From assembly GCA_000708835.1 (NCBI GenBank), contig DF237301.1:1-64000 (forward strand): 64,000 nt of DNA. The letters run 5' to 3'. This document shows positions 29,028-39,997 of the stretch, piece by piece (position 1 is the stretch's first letter; each line of letters starts with the position of its first letter). The notes under the pieces were generated by a model. The model saw only the letters and a list, made by a program, of their open reading frames with translations. It had not been told where the DNA came from and did not search any database. The translations under genes were made by a program, and so were the position numbers. The stretch comes from Klebsormidium nitens (Eukaryota > Streptophyta > Klebsormidiophyceae > Klebsormidiales > Klebsormidiaceae).

Positions 29028-29966
29028 CTCCTCAGTGCAATTGTTCAAACAGTCTGAATCCGATCATACCACGCCATATCAATGTTCAAATTGTTACTTT
29101 GGCATTGCACATATGAACATGGGAGACGGAACAAGTGTCTGACTTGTTGCATGCAGACAGAATCATTCTTGCAATCTTGGGGACCGCAAGTGGTGAGAAT
29201 GCTTCCGGCTCTGCCATTCGTAACGTGATAGACCGCTAGCTCGTGTATCTTGTCCGAGGGCCTCTATAGCTAGGCTCGTATGTGTATGGTCCCCGCGTCC
29301 CTCACGCTGAGTTAATTTCACATGATGCATGCCCTACCCACGCTATCATATAGACACGTATACCCCATTGCATAGTCACTAAAGGTCAGCTGAGCGATTG
29401 GCTAGCTCGATTACCTATTAATTAATGATCCCTAATCTCGTTTCTTTCATTCGTTTCAATTATAATTCACGCACATGCATGCTCTGCTCTGACTATTTGA
29501 ATCGTCTGCTCTTCATTAACATCGCGTGACATGCATCCGTTCTCAACCTTTTCAAATCGGTGATCTCCAGCCTTTTTAAAACGTTAATTCTTATAGATCC
29601 ATAGTAACGTGCATGATGAGGTTCTAATTGCACATGTGAGCTGAATCGAAGTCACGCATGAGGAGCATTCAACAGAATGAACGTAACATCAGCAGCATCC
29701 TGGATTTGACTTCAATATGTTAGGATCAGCGAGCTCACAGAACGTCCAGAATCCTACCTGAAACTCTCGTTGAACCTGTGCATCCAGTAAGCCCGGCCAT
29801 TGACCCGCATCTTTTGTCAATCAAGTCCATTATCAGAGCACTTTACGTCAGCCGAACGCTTGGCAAGCTGAGCGGGGTTCAATGCTCCGACAATCAACTC
29901 TTGATCTGAATCTCCCAGGTCAAGCAAACAGCCGAGCAAGATACTGCTACATATCAAGTGTCTCGA
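29028..29966. other. Convergent 3' junction, ELP6 / monooxygenase
   Basis: A 939-bp AT-richer stretch between facing stop codons. Nothing coding or repetitive was recognised. Confidence 0.5.
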
Positions 29967-32900
29967 TCAACTCGTGGGCAGCTCCCCGCAATCATACAAC
30001 GTGTGGTCCAGCCAATGGTCCGGCTGAAACAAGTACGGCACCACCACGTTGTCCCGGGCAAAAGTGACCGGAGGAAACCCTATTTGGAGGAGCGTGCCAT
30101 ACACCCACGACTGGACGGTCAGCTTGGCCGCCCGGGGTATCCGTTCCCGTTCGTATCTTCGCAAGACATCCTCAACGGCTTGTGGATCTAGGGAAGTTGA
30201 CTTGTCTGCTCGGTGTCCATTCTGTGACGTTTTGGTGTCGTTGGAGACTTTCGCTTTTGCGAGCTCGCGTGCTAGAACGACCGCGTCTTCGAGCGCAGCG
30301 CAGCCCCCCTGGCCGAGGTTGGGGGTCATGGGGTGAGCAGCGTCGCCTGTACGGATGATTAGAAGATTTTGACACCAGCACGAGCCCCGTATTACTTTTC
30401 CTTCGAAGTCACCCCGCAGACTCGTATGAAAGAGTTGCTGCAGTTTCTAACGAACAAGAAACGGGGTTTTGTGACGACAAACCTATTGTTGGTTATCCGA
30501 GCAACTTTGACAAGGACGAAGATGCAGGAGAGGAGAGGCTTCGAGACCAGCTTCTTCGTCCAATTTCCGGCAGACGCCTCAATATGGTAACTCGCCCGTC
30601 AAACCGGCTCTTGAAGACAGCTTCAACTGATTTCGGGCCCAGAAACGAAAGACGCAGCTAGACGTCCAAAAAGTGGGAAAGCAAGTCCTAACAACCAGTG
30701 AAAACATCTGAGGGCAAAGGTCGCGTTTGTTAGCAAGCCACGAGACACAATGTTTAAAGCACAGCAGGCGAGATCTTGCAGGAACATAAAAAGGAGCGCC
30801 GCACCAGCAACCGTTACGCTGCCCCGCCCCCACGTCGACTGGCCCCCGACCGGCTTTGGCAGCGTCCATCTGTCCCTGATGTCAGACCTCGTGGTCGCCT
30901 CTGCCGGGGTCGCTCGAATAATGTTCAGAATGTCGCCCCCCCACCCGCGACCGAGTCCAGCGCCTGCTGCTTCCGTTCCGTGGCGTCCGCAGCTCGGACA
31001 CCTGGCGGATCCCGGCCAGTTCATGGGTTAATATGATTGCTCAGGGAGCAGTGTAACTCTGGCACGTTTCGAAACAATCTTGAGCAGCACTTACGGCTCT
31101 TCTGGGGCGAGGTCCTTGTTTCGCTAATGCTGCTGCTTTGAAGATGGCGTGGAAAACAAGAGTCGAATGGATTTGAGGGTCTTCCGATAGTGTAGGCGTG
31201 CTTGTGTCTGCCACGTCTGAGAACACTGAGGTGTCATTCTTAGGCCATTCTTTTGATATTGAGAAACCAGACCTCTGAAATGTCTCCGCACATCAGTATT
31301 TTCGGTGAATTCGGTTGTCCGAGGGCTCTAAAAGCAGGACCTGCGACCACGACCATCTCACCTTCGGGGCTGTTGAACACGGTGAACCAGTACACGTCCG
31401 TTCGGTTCATGGGGTACGTTCCAGCTCGGACTCCGGCTCCCCAGATCTGCCGCACCGCGCTCTTTTGGTTGTGTCCGTTCGGAAAATTTGCAACACCTCG
31501 GATCGCGGAGTAGCCCGCATAGTTCGGCTGGGGGAGCGCCAAGTGGCGCGCAACGGCGGACTTGGTGCCGTCACAGCCAATGACAACCTGGAGGGATTGT
31601 GGGACGAGGTGAGTGAATTCTGGGGGTATTTTCGTAAGAGGATCTAAAGAAAGGTGTACACTGCAAGGTGGGGTGGAGATGAACGATGGATCCATCAGCT
31701 TTGCAATCAAGCTGAGTTCCTGAGCCGTTATGTCTTGAGGTGAACTGTCGAAATCATCACACATGGTGAGATACAAGATTCTTCAACATGAGGTGCTTGT
31801 GTTGAAACGATCCTCTATGACTATCCTCTGCTTTGATCGAGATTATCCTCGAGGATGCGTTTCTATGGGCATGATTCGCATCGAACTCAAGAAAGATATC
31901 TCTCGGGCCCCTTAAACATGCACCCAAGATGTTTTCTCGACGGATGGTTCGATAATGCCCACAAAGGCCGAGAATCTGATATGTTGTCGTTTTCCGCAAG
32001 TTCCGCACCTGATGTATTGCAGACTACATCTTGGGTGCGAGTTTAAGGTGCCCGAGTGTAGAAGCCGAGATAGTAATGAGGTAGCCTCACTTGGAGGAGT
32101 AAGACGAGTCTGGGGGTTGGGGTGGGTAGGGGTGCGGAGCACGTGTTATGTTTGGGTTGGGTAGAAGCCTCTTGTTATCTTGGCTTGAATTATCACTCGA
32201 GTTCCATATCATTCGCGAACAAATCTCCGCCTCCAGAAGGAGTGCCTCATTCATCACCGATGAAAGAGCTTACCTTTGCAGACAAACGCTCGCCCCCTCC
32301 CAAAATGAGCTCCGTCCCCTGTCCCCCGTCAAGGGGCAGTACCTGCTGGACTGAGGTTCCGTATCTTACGGTCCCCTCTGGCAACTCTGACGCCAAAACC
32401 TTCAGGAGAGCGCTCCTGTGTACGCCCCGGTACTCGTGGGGCCTGAAAATGGGGACACCCTCATTGAATCAGGTCTTGTATACGTTTGACAGAAAAGTTG
32501 AACAAGGAGCCGGCATAACTTACAAAAGATTACCTGGTTGAGAGATTGCAAACCTGTGTCAGACCGAAATCCTCAAACTTGAGAAACCAGAGTCTCAGTG
32601 TACTAGGAGTCGGAGTCTCGCAGCACTTGTCAGACTGCCTCAATGGCCCCTTTCAGAACCTCCTCCTTCGGCTCTTGATGTCGAGTGCTTTCAAAACCAC
32701 ATCACAATCCAAGTTGCTATCCCCAACGGGAAGAACTCTCAGGCTCACCCGCCCTTCACCTCGTCGAGACCAAACTCGCGCACCACCTTGCCCTTTTTGG
32801 TGCACAACTGTACCCTGCAGGGAAGGTGGAGTGAAGTGGATCAAAATTGTGCAGTGAAGTGGATTGAAATTAGTGGATTGAATTCCTCCAAAGACCGAGC

Positions 32901-33805
32901 TTGCTTCGTGGGGGGATGATGCGCTGAGAGTACTCTACTTCAGCCTTTAGGTGCTGCCTACTGGCCTGACTTGCCCTTCTTTTCAAGGCATTTTTCAACG
33001 TACTTTCAGTGTATTGCCTTTGCCAGAAGCTGTTGGAACAGTTGTCAATCATTGACTGCTGACAACGGAGAGGATTTCCTTGCTAACAATCAAGATCATG
33101 AACATTTCCCTGAGGAAAGGCTTCAGTGATGCTTCTTTTGAGTGACTACCACCGCTTGACGTTCCTCGTCCTGGGGACTTACCTGTCCAGTAGAATGTAG
33201 TCATGCCGCAGCTTCTCCCCCACCCCCAGCACATCAAGCGCCCGCCACGCATTCCTCCAGAGGGCAATCGCTGCCCCGCTGTCTCTGGGACCCGGGGCGC
33301 TTTCCAAGACCAACGACTTTATCCCCATCCGATGGAGAGCCAGCGCCGTTGAAAGCCCTGCTATGCCCCCTCCGACTACGACAACCTCCTCTTCAACGCT
33401 GGGGTCAGCTCTAGATTGGGGCTTGCTTTCAGTCTGCAACTCAGCATTGACTGCTCTTGTGCAGGTTGACCTGTTTACTTGACTGCTTGCTCTTCTGCCC
33501 ATCAGCGGTGCCGCATTGAACACGTCTTGAAGACCACCCGAGTAAAAGCCACCCGATCGTAAGGTCGGTGCTGTAGAGCAGCCGGAATTTGCGGTGCACG
33601 AAGCAAAGGCAAGGTTTCTCTTGCAACATTGCGTATATAGATTCCGCTTTCCGCTCCTGGTAGGAAGCGTCGTGGTGAGCCGCCCAATCACCGATGAACT
33701 GAGCGGCCCCTGTAATCTTTCTGCTATTGCGACTCCTTTGCATGCATTCTCGCTGCCACAAGCCCAGGACGCTTCCAAAATGCAGCTCTGAGCAGCCATG
33801 ACCAT
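29967..33805 (-). CDS. FAD-dependent monooxygenase, zeaxanthin-epoxidase-like, with apparent frameshift
   Basis: Six minus-strand exons: 33183-33805, 32749-32814, 32274-32442, 31362-31587, 30805-31001 and 29967-30346, about 553 residues. Class A flavoprotein hydroxylase signatures are all present: the FAD dinucleotide fold VVVVGGGIAGLSTALALHRMG (from 141), HEYRGVHRSALLKVLASELP, the DG motif VIGCDGTKSAV (about 288-297) and GDAAHPMTPNLGQGGCAALE. Members hydroxylate or epoxidise small substrates using NAD(P)H and O2; the plant relatives are zeaxanthin epoxidase and the MO1 group, and the substrate here is unknown. The first 140 residues are Ser/Arg-rich and may be a plastid transit peptide. No FHA domain follows, unlike true zeaxanthin epoxidase. 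Exon 5 read from its good acceptor at 31001 (ATERKQQALDSVAG) needs one extra base at the C7 run 30936-30942 to enter the WGGDILNIIRATP frame. A later acceptor near the GCGCTGG at about 30963 would avoid this but lose the conserved-looking segment. Confidence 0.85.
31904..32054. mobile_element. Small inverted-repeat element in monooxygenase intron 3
   Basis: The sequence at 31904-31932 (cgggccccttaaacatgcac...) is a close reverse complement of 32026-32054 (acatcttgggtgcgagttta...), about 29-bp arms around a 93-bp centre. It is non-coding and MITE-sized. No clear target duplication was seen. Confidence 0.7.
32062..32186. mobile_element. Second MITE-like element, reverse orientation
   Basis: It begins a few bases after the previous element, with diverged terminal inverted repeats (agccgagata...gaggtagcct against the complement of aagcctcttgttatcttggct). 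Read on the minus strand its core (acccaacccaaacataacac, gctccgcacccctacccacc) matches the cores of the elements at 5883-6083 and 37295-37467. The three form one repeat family. Confidence 0.65.
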
Positions 33806-34405
33806 CCTGGGGCAAGCCCTTCAACAAATCACTTCAAATGTCTTGGCCCCGCCAAATGCAGCATGCCGCCCATGCAAATCCGTGCAACTTGAACTTGAAG
33901 TTGAACTTGAACTTGAAGTTGTGAGGACTCTTCGAGACAGGGAAATCTTTGAACCCAAAACCCTAATTCCCCTTCTTTCTTCTCTCTCCCAGTTCTCCTC
34001 CAATTAAGCCTTTTTCAGAGTTTCTCATTTCCGGGGTGGCGCATTGGAGTGACGGGTTTGGGTTGCTCGATGAGTCTGCAAGCCAGCACATCTCCAAGCG
34101 CATCGCAAGCTACCCGGCATTCGTGCAAGGCGTTGACTAAACCCTCACAAGCGCCTCTGAGTACATTGATCAAAGCAGGCGTCGTGGTCACTCACACACG
34201 CAAGGATCTGCGGAGGTGGGGGCGCTCTGCTCCCAGGGGTTTCAAGGAATGCACGCATTTCCAGCGGCGCTGTTCGTTTCCGAGCCTTGATGATCTGAGC
34301 TGCCAGAGGGGCATATACAATTTGACAGGTTATCTGGACAGATATATACAACGTCACGCAACGTTACACAAGATCAGCCACTTCAGGCGCCAGCCTAACA
34401 GAAAG
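33806..34405. promoter_or_regulatory. Divergent promoter region, monooxygenase / lipid phosphatase
   Basis: 600 bp between divergent starts. It holds a telo-box, aaaccctaa, at 33958-33966, a short element common in plant promoters of growth-linked genes, and the 18-bp tandem repeat at 33887-33922. An open frame continuous with the phosphatase gene extends upstream to an ATG at 34070, so part of this spacer may be coding. Confidence 0.5.
33887..33922. repeat. Two tandem 18-bp units (acttgaacttgaagttga)
   Basis: Units 33887-33904 and 33905-33922 differ only in the last base. Each unit is itself built from acttga hexamers. It lies in the divergent spacer. Confidence 0.9.
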
Positions 34406-36135
34406 ATGGTGGTCAAAGCTGCAGAAAGCGCACCCCATGAGCAGCTTCAGCAAGGAAGCCCCTCCCTTCTGCACAGTGTGGATGCGTTTGATAAGTCCTT
34501 CTCGGCCTGGCTGTACGCCGATGGGCGGTCCCACTTGCGGGGCTTTCTGAAGTTTCTGGAAATGTCAGGTAAGAATCTAATTTAGCAATCGTGGCTCTTG
34601 AAGTTTCCGCTAATACCACCATTTAAGAAGCCAGTGGTATGCCCCTGGCTGGCGCTCAACAGAAACTTGAGGTTCGCCTGAGTTTCTGCATTGGAAATGT
34701 CAACCACTTGTTGATTGGCCATTTGATGCTTAGGCATCTTTTCTTCTGCAGAAAAGACCGCCAGCACGCTGATTGTATGTTCCCGCACAACCACGGGCTA
34801 GTCAGCAGAGTAGCCCTTCTGCCTTAACCACTGCTTACTACTCATGACCACCCCCACATAGAAAGTCTCACTCTCACCCATACTTGAAACTATCGCCTTC
34901 CACTGTGAATTGGAGTTCCAGAAAACCAGCTAGAGTGTTTCAACCAACTATCTTTGCGTGAGGATCTGTGGATCTGGCTCTGAACGAATGGATTGTCAAT
35001 TCACGCTTTTAACCCCAGTCCTTTTTCAAGCAGGAACTGGTTCCATCTGGATCCCCGCCATCATCGCCCTCTGGCTGGCTCCCTTCGACTACCCCTCCGC
35101 TCTTCGTGCCCTGGCCTTCAACCTTCTGGTTGGTTTCCTGTTAGACCTCGCCCTCATTGGGTCCATTAAAGGCCTGGCCAGGCGCACCCGGCCCAAGTAC
35201 AACCGCGAGTTTTCAGTTCTTGTACCAGTGGATGTGTACTCGTTTCCCAGCGGCCATGCTTCCAGGTAAGCATCCGTCAAATTTGCGAAGGTCAGCCTGT
35301 GCATGGTGTCGCCTTTCGTGGTCGCTGATTGAGCAACAGGAGATCTACTTGCGCAAATGGAAAGTCAAGATGAGGTCGAGTCAGTCTGGCACTCCACACC
35401 TGTTTGGGGACCATTGGTTTAGAAACCTTGACAACAGAAATTTGTATGAATGGACTTGACTTCGAAGTTTCTCTTCTGCGTCATGCAAGGATACTGTCTA
35501 TAATTCCATACTGGGGGCGATCTTAGATGCACCTTCAGATCTAGGAGTCCAGAAGTGCGTCTTGTTAAAGGTGGTCACGAAAAGTGTGCCCTGACACGGG
35601 TTCGTCCTCGCCAACTTGATGCTTTCCCACTTGCATATAGTCTCAGCTGTTCCTATCGGGCAAAGTCAGACGAAACAAGGGATTCATCTCACTATGCTTC
35701 TCGATTCCCCTTACAAATAGTCTCCTCTGCCTTGATTCGTTAGCAAACTTTGAATAGATGCAAGTTTAGCCAAGTCTTCAGTTCGAGCTCAGAAGGGTCT
35801 TCCAATTCCCTCGTACGTTCGCCTAATTTATTCTCCTCGGTTCTTGCAGAGCCATTTTTATCGCCTCCTTCCTGTGCTTCTGCATCTACGCCAACAAAGG
35901 CTCGTTTCTTACCGGTACATCAGCTGCTAGCGCGTGCTCACTCGTAGCTTTTTGGGCCGCATGCACCGCAAGCTCTCGCGTGTTCCTTGGCAGGCACTAC
36001 TTTCTAGACGTCGTTGCGGGCTGCTTACTTGGCATCCTGGAGCTGGTCATCATGACCACCTTTTTGTGGGTGTCCGAAACGACCTCCACTAAGTACCACA
36101 GCTTGCTGTGGCAAAGACTAAAACTCTTAAACTGA
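34406..36135 (+). CDS. PAP2-family lipid phosphate phosphatase (LPP-beta / PLPP6-like)
   Basis: Three exons, 34406-34568, 35034-35265 and 35850-36135, encoding 226 residues. All three catalytic motifs of the PAP2 superfamily are present: C1 KGLARRTRP (100-108), C2 FPSGHASR (125-132) and C3 SRVFLGRHYFLD (174-185), with the nucleophile His181 and supporting Asp185. Five or six membrane helices surround them. Closest known relatives are Arabidopsis LPP-beta and animal PLPP6 (polyisoprenoid diphosphate phosphatase), which remove phosphate from lipid or isoprenoid phosphates on membranes such as the ER. The start at 34406 gives the usual short N-terminus. The same frame stays open to an ATG at 34070, which would add 112 Ser/Thr- and Arg-rich residues resembling a transit peptide; this alternative cannot be excluded. 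Confidence 0.88.
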
Positions 36136-36948
36136 AATTGCACACAATTTAGTTTCATCTTAGGCGGAGGGGGCTTCTGTCAATGTTATGTCAGGCCCGC
36201 GGAGGGGGCTCTCAGTCTGTGAATGATCCGACCGTCCTGCATATCCTTCACGTATACCGCTCAGTCAGCCGGCCTGATTATGTAAAGGGGAGGCTTTCTT
36301 CTGGCCGGCCAATGAATGATCCGACACAATCCTTAATGGTCCGACACTGGTTGGCCATGTTGGTCTCGACTCGATCACGCATGGAGCCCATCATTCTTTT
36401 GCGTGCCCGTGATCAGGGCCGTCCAGATCACCAGCAGTGTACATTGAACATCGTATATTGACAATATAGTTATCATGCTTGACATCCGACCGTCCTGGCT
36501 CGCACCTGCTGCAGCCGCGCGGCATAGCCCGCGGGCCATGCCGGCCAGCAGGCGATCGAGCCAGCTAGCACTATGGCCATGCCAGATGCAATCGACTCTT
36601 GAGTTCCTCGATTACCGTAATCAATGATGCAGGCTTGCAACGACGTATGGCTCGCACGTGACTATGTTTGCGAACCCGAGCCGGGAATGTGCTAGTCTTG
36701 ACAACGTCTGCATTTATATTGTATTCACAAATGATGCAGTTTAGTATCATGGTTTGCCAGCTCGCGATCTTGCGACGCTTCGAGTTCAGTAGCCTAGGAA
36801 GCGCATGCCTAGCTGCCAGTGTAATCATTTTGGAGCTCGAGACTGACTACATATCTCGGCACGAGAATCGACGCGGGCCCGGATGCGATCCTCCATGCAT
36901 AACATTTCCGCCTCGCTATATACATGTGAGCAAAATGAAAACGGGCCT
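36136..36948. other. Convergent 3' junction, phosphatase / STI1-like
   Basis: 813 bp between facing stop codons. Short related words occur (gatccgaccgtcctg near 36226, atccgaccgtcctg near 36485, gatccgaca near 36319), suggesting a degenerate dispersed repeat. No gene was recognised. Confidence 0.45.
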
Positions 36949-39900
36949 TCACGTCCTTTGACCAGCTTTTTCTAACCTGCTCCCCATCAACTTGCCCATC
37001 TCCGAGTAAAACGCTACAATCTTTCTGTTGTGGGCGTACTTTTTGATCGCTGACGGGTCCTTCGCAATCTCCGCAACCGCGGCCATGATTTCTGGATCGT
37101 CGAGCCCGGTCGCCACTTCTTTGTTCGCGACCACGTCTTTCAGCAGATCCGGCGTGGGTTGCAAAACGTCTGCGGAGGCAGAGAGTCAATCTGCTTCGTG
37201 AAAGTGCGCCGCAGCATACGGCACCAAAACGAGTTACTCAACGTAGAGAGTAAGTACGAGTAAGAGCAATCACTCGTAGAGAGGTACTAGATACTGGCAA
37301 CTCCCTTGCCTCCTAAGGGGCTTGTCTCCTAAGATTCAAAGGCCCCAGGCAGATGAATGAAAACCCTAACCCAAAAATCACGCGCTCTGCACCCCTACCA
37401 CCCTAACCACCAAACCAACCCTACCCGTCTCCCGGGCTGTGAACCCTAGGAGACAACGGAGTTGCCACAATAGATACTAGAGCATACGCGATGTCAGGAT
37501 CAGAAGACGAGATGAAGCTCAGGTCCCACCGAGAAGGTCAAACGACGAAGTTGTTTCAGGGCAACAGAAAGAAAAATCGCCACTCACCGATCATCTTCTT
37601 TTTCATGTCGTCCAGCTTGGTGGGCTCCTGCTTCACTCGCAGGAAGTCTGCACAGAAGACCTTTCCTTTAGAAACGGCTGGACTTGACCAATCAAGGGTT
37701 CGTAGTGTCAACCAGCTTTTCGTGGAAAGGAAAAGCTATCCAGTCCTGATGGTGAACGCGTTCCTCGCCTTGTTTGGAAATACCCATTTCCTAAGCAGTC
37801 TTTTAAAAACGGTTCGCTGCTGCCAGCTGCTTTTGACTATCACCATGGGCGGCTGACACACCGACTTAGCTCAGCTTGGAAAGTCGCATCGCCCCATAGT
37901 ATTCCATGGGTTTGAGAGAGAGGCGCTAATCTGTGAACGTCTTCGAGCGCAGCGACGAGCTCGGAAACGTGCACACAGGCCGAAAAATGGAAAAGCAGAA
38001 TCATAGCTCAGCTTGGAAAGTCGCATCGCCCCGTAGTATTCCATGGTTTTGAGAGAGGATGAGAGGAGCTAATTTTGAACATTTTCGACCAGAACGACGA
38101 GCTCAAATCGTGCACAGAGTCCAGAGATTAAGAACAATCCTTCTTGAACTGGCTTTGAGCACAACAACGTCCTTAAGAAACGTGTACACACACAGCCTCC
38201 TCGAGGTAAGCACGCTGTGCACGATGAAAACCTTCGGCCCGTCAGTAAGATCGGTGTTCGAATCTGTAGGCGCCAGCGGACACCCACGAAGGCATGTTCT
38301 ATAGGGTCACCGGATTGACAACGGATTTCATGCATGCCCATCTATGAGTTCTTTGGAGGCCTTTTTATCTTTTGATGGGGGTGGACGACAGACCCGCAGG
38401 CACTTTCACTTTCCGACAGTAGTTTCAAGCTCTTTCTCTTCGAGGCCAACTCTTCGACCCAGACTCAACGCCTACATCAAAGTACAACTCCACCATGAAC
38501 CAGAATCAGCGGAGGGTGACCATTCAAGCGCGACGCAAGCTAATCGCTTCACTTATGGGTGGATTTGGACACTCAGATCAAAACCCGCCCACGTATGAGA
38601 ACTGGAAGGATCCAACGCACGTTGAACAGCAACCGGCTCACCGGCTGCTGAGTCTTTTGGGTTTCCAAAAGTTTCTTACATTAGATTTGAAATCTTTTTC
38701 TTTTTGTAAGAGAGCTTACCAGGTATGCGCTTCCCATCCTGAGCGTTCGGTGGCTTCGCTTTCAGAACCGGCATCTTCGCTTCTCTTGCCGGTCCCTTCT
38801 TGGCAGGGGGCGCATCAAAGAAACCCCGTTTCAGCGGTTTTGCGGCTGGCGCACTTTCCGGTGCAGCTGGTTCATTGCCAGGCGGTTTGCCAAGGGCGGC
38901 GGCGGCTGCCTCGAGCCGACGATTGGCGTTTTCGGGTTTGATCAGGTCGTCAAGATTCAGGCGACCGGTCCCCTTCTTGGCTTCTGATATGAGAGGGTAA
39001 AAGTGAAGAGTTGATTTGTTGCGTCCTATGGTTCAACTGTACAATGATTAAGCCGGTGGGGAAGCGGAAGCAGGTTTGTAAGTGATTTTGAAGAGGGATT
39101 GAATTCTTATGGAAGCAGATCTGGGGGTACGTCAGTGAGGCGTAATTTCGAAGTGTTTGGAGAACTGAATCTCGTCCTGGGAAGGAAGGGCCGGGATGAG
39201 ATTGATTCACATATGGTACTGCAGGAAAGGAACAGCCCACGGCGGAGCCTCAAGCTAATCTCTTATCTGGCCAGAGGACTATGGGCAACTTCCTTGAGAA
39301 ATTGTGGTCAATATTGACCCAATTAGGACCTTGCAAGAGGCTTTCTCAAACTTGCACTTCAATGGAAAGGGCTCTTGTTCTGCACTGGGCCACTAGCTGC
39401 AGCTCCATCAACTGGGGACAGGGGACTCTTTTCTCATGTTCTAAGTTAGCTGCATAACTAGCGTTCTGCCAAAGCAACCTAGTTGGTCCTAGTAGGAGTC
39501 TGCCCACGGTGTATCCTCAACTGCAAACCTCACCTTCTTGCCGTTTCTTGAACCGCAAAGCCGCCAGCTTTTCAGACATGTCCTCCAATGGCGGGGGGCC
39601 ATCTGCGACAACCAGTGTCAGTAAGACTTTGATAAAGCAGCGTCTGATTCTGCACTAAAGAAGACCTGCTAATCTGCTGTTAAGAAGTATGGGGTCCCCA
39701 TTGAGCTAGGAAAACAGGAAGCCAGCTCGAATGAATGGTTTGTGCAACAAAAAATCCTGAGCCTGTCGGTACAAGTACAGGAAGTTCTTCTGAGTCCTCA
39801 GGTGAGTCGTCTTTGATGAACCTCTGGTGAAACATAAGGTCACAGTGGGCTTGAAGCATGTTCTTTGGATGCAAACCCCATCAGCTGACCCCCATCAGCA

Positions 39901-39997
39901 AACCCCACTCAATTGTCACATTGGGTTTGTCACCTTAGAAATCGTTTGATGGAAACTCAGAGTGCACCTCACCATCATACTTTTGGGCCTCGGTCAT
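36949..39997 (-). CDS. Small STI1/DP-domain protein, unnamed
   Basis: Five minus-strand exons: 39973-39997, 39534-39602, 38720-38983, 37588-37647 and 36949-37169. All introns are phase 1, and the product is 212 residues. It starts MTEAQKYDDGPPPLEDMSEK. The middle is Lys/Pro/Ala-rich (PLKRGFFDAPPAKKGPAREA). The C-terminal 70 residues form a helical DP/STI1-type module with the typical pattern DPEIMAAVAEIAKDPSAIKK followed by HNRKIVAFYSEMGKLM. Such modules in Hop/STI1, Hip and Tic40 bind client peptides or Hsp70 partners, so a chaperone-related role is a guess. No TPR or J domain is present. Splice sites are good (for example tgtgcag before exon 4), but the 25-nt first exon is the least certain part. 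Intron 4 contains an inverted-repeat element and intron 3 a 137-bp tandem duplication. Confidence 0.75.
37295..37467. mobile_element. MITE-like element in STI1-like intron 4
   Basis: The left end tggcaactcccttgcctcct and the right end agacaacggagttgcca are diverged inverted repeats. The core (aaccctaacccaaaaatcac, gcgctctgcacccctaccac, accctacccgtctcccggg) is shared with the elements at 5883-6083 and 32062-32186. Flanks contain tactagata/agatactag, which may belong to longer inverted ends. No coding capacity. Confidence 0.65.
37867..38140. repeat. 137-bp tandem duplication in an intron
   Basis: The unit starting tagctcagcttggaaagtcg at 37867 recurs at 38004, with the first about 60 bases nearly identical and the remainder (aacgacgagctc..a..gtgcaca) diverged. 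It lies in intron 3 of the STI1-like gene. It does not visibly match an exon of that gene, unlike the exon echoes in the other genes, but the period is the same class. Confidence 0.88.

Noticed and set aside
30579-30869. Minus-strand frame past the exon 5 donor of the monooxygenase
   Set aside because: It continues into intron sequence. The donor at 30804 and the acceptor at 30347 join to the conserved GDAAHP motif instead.
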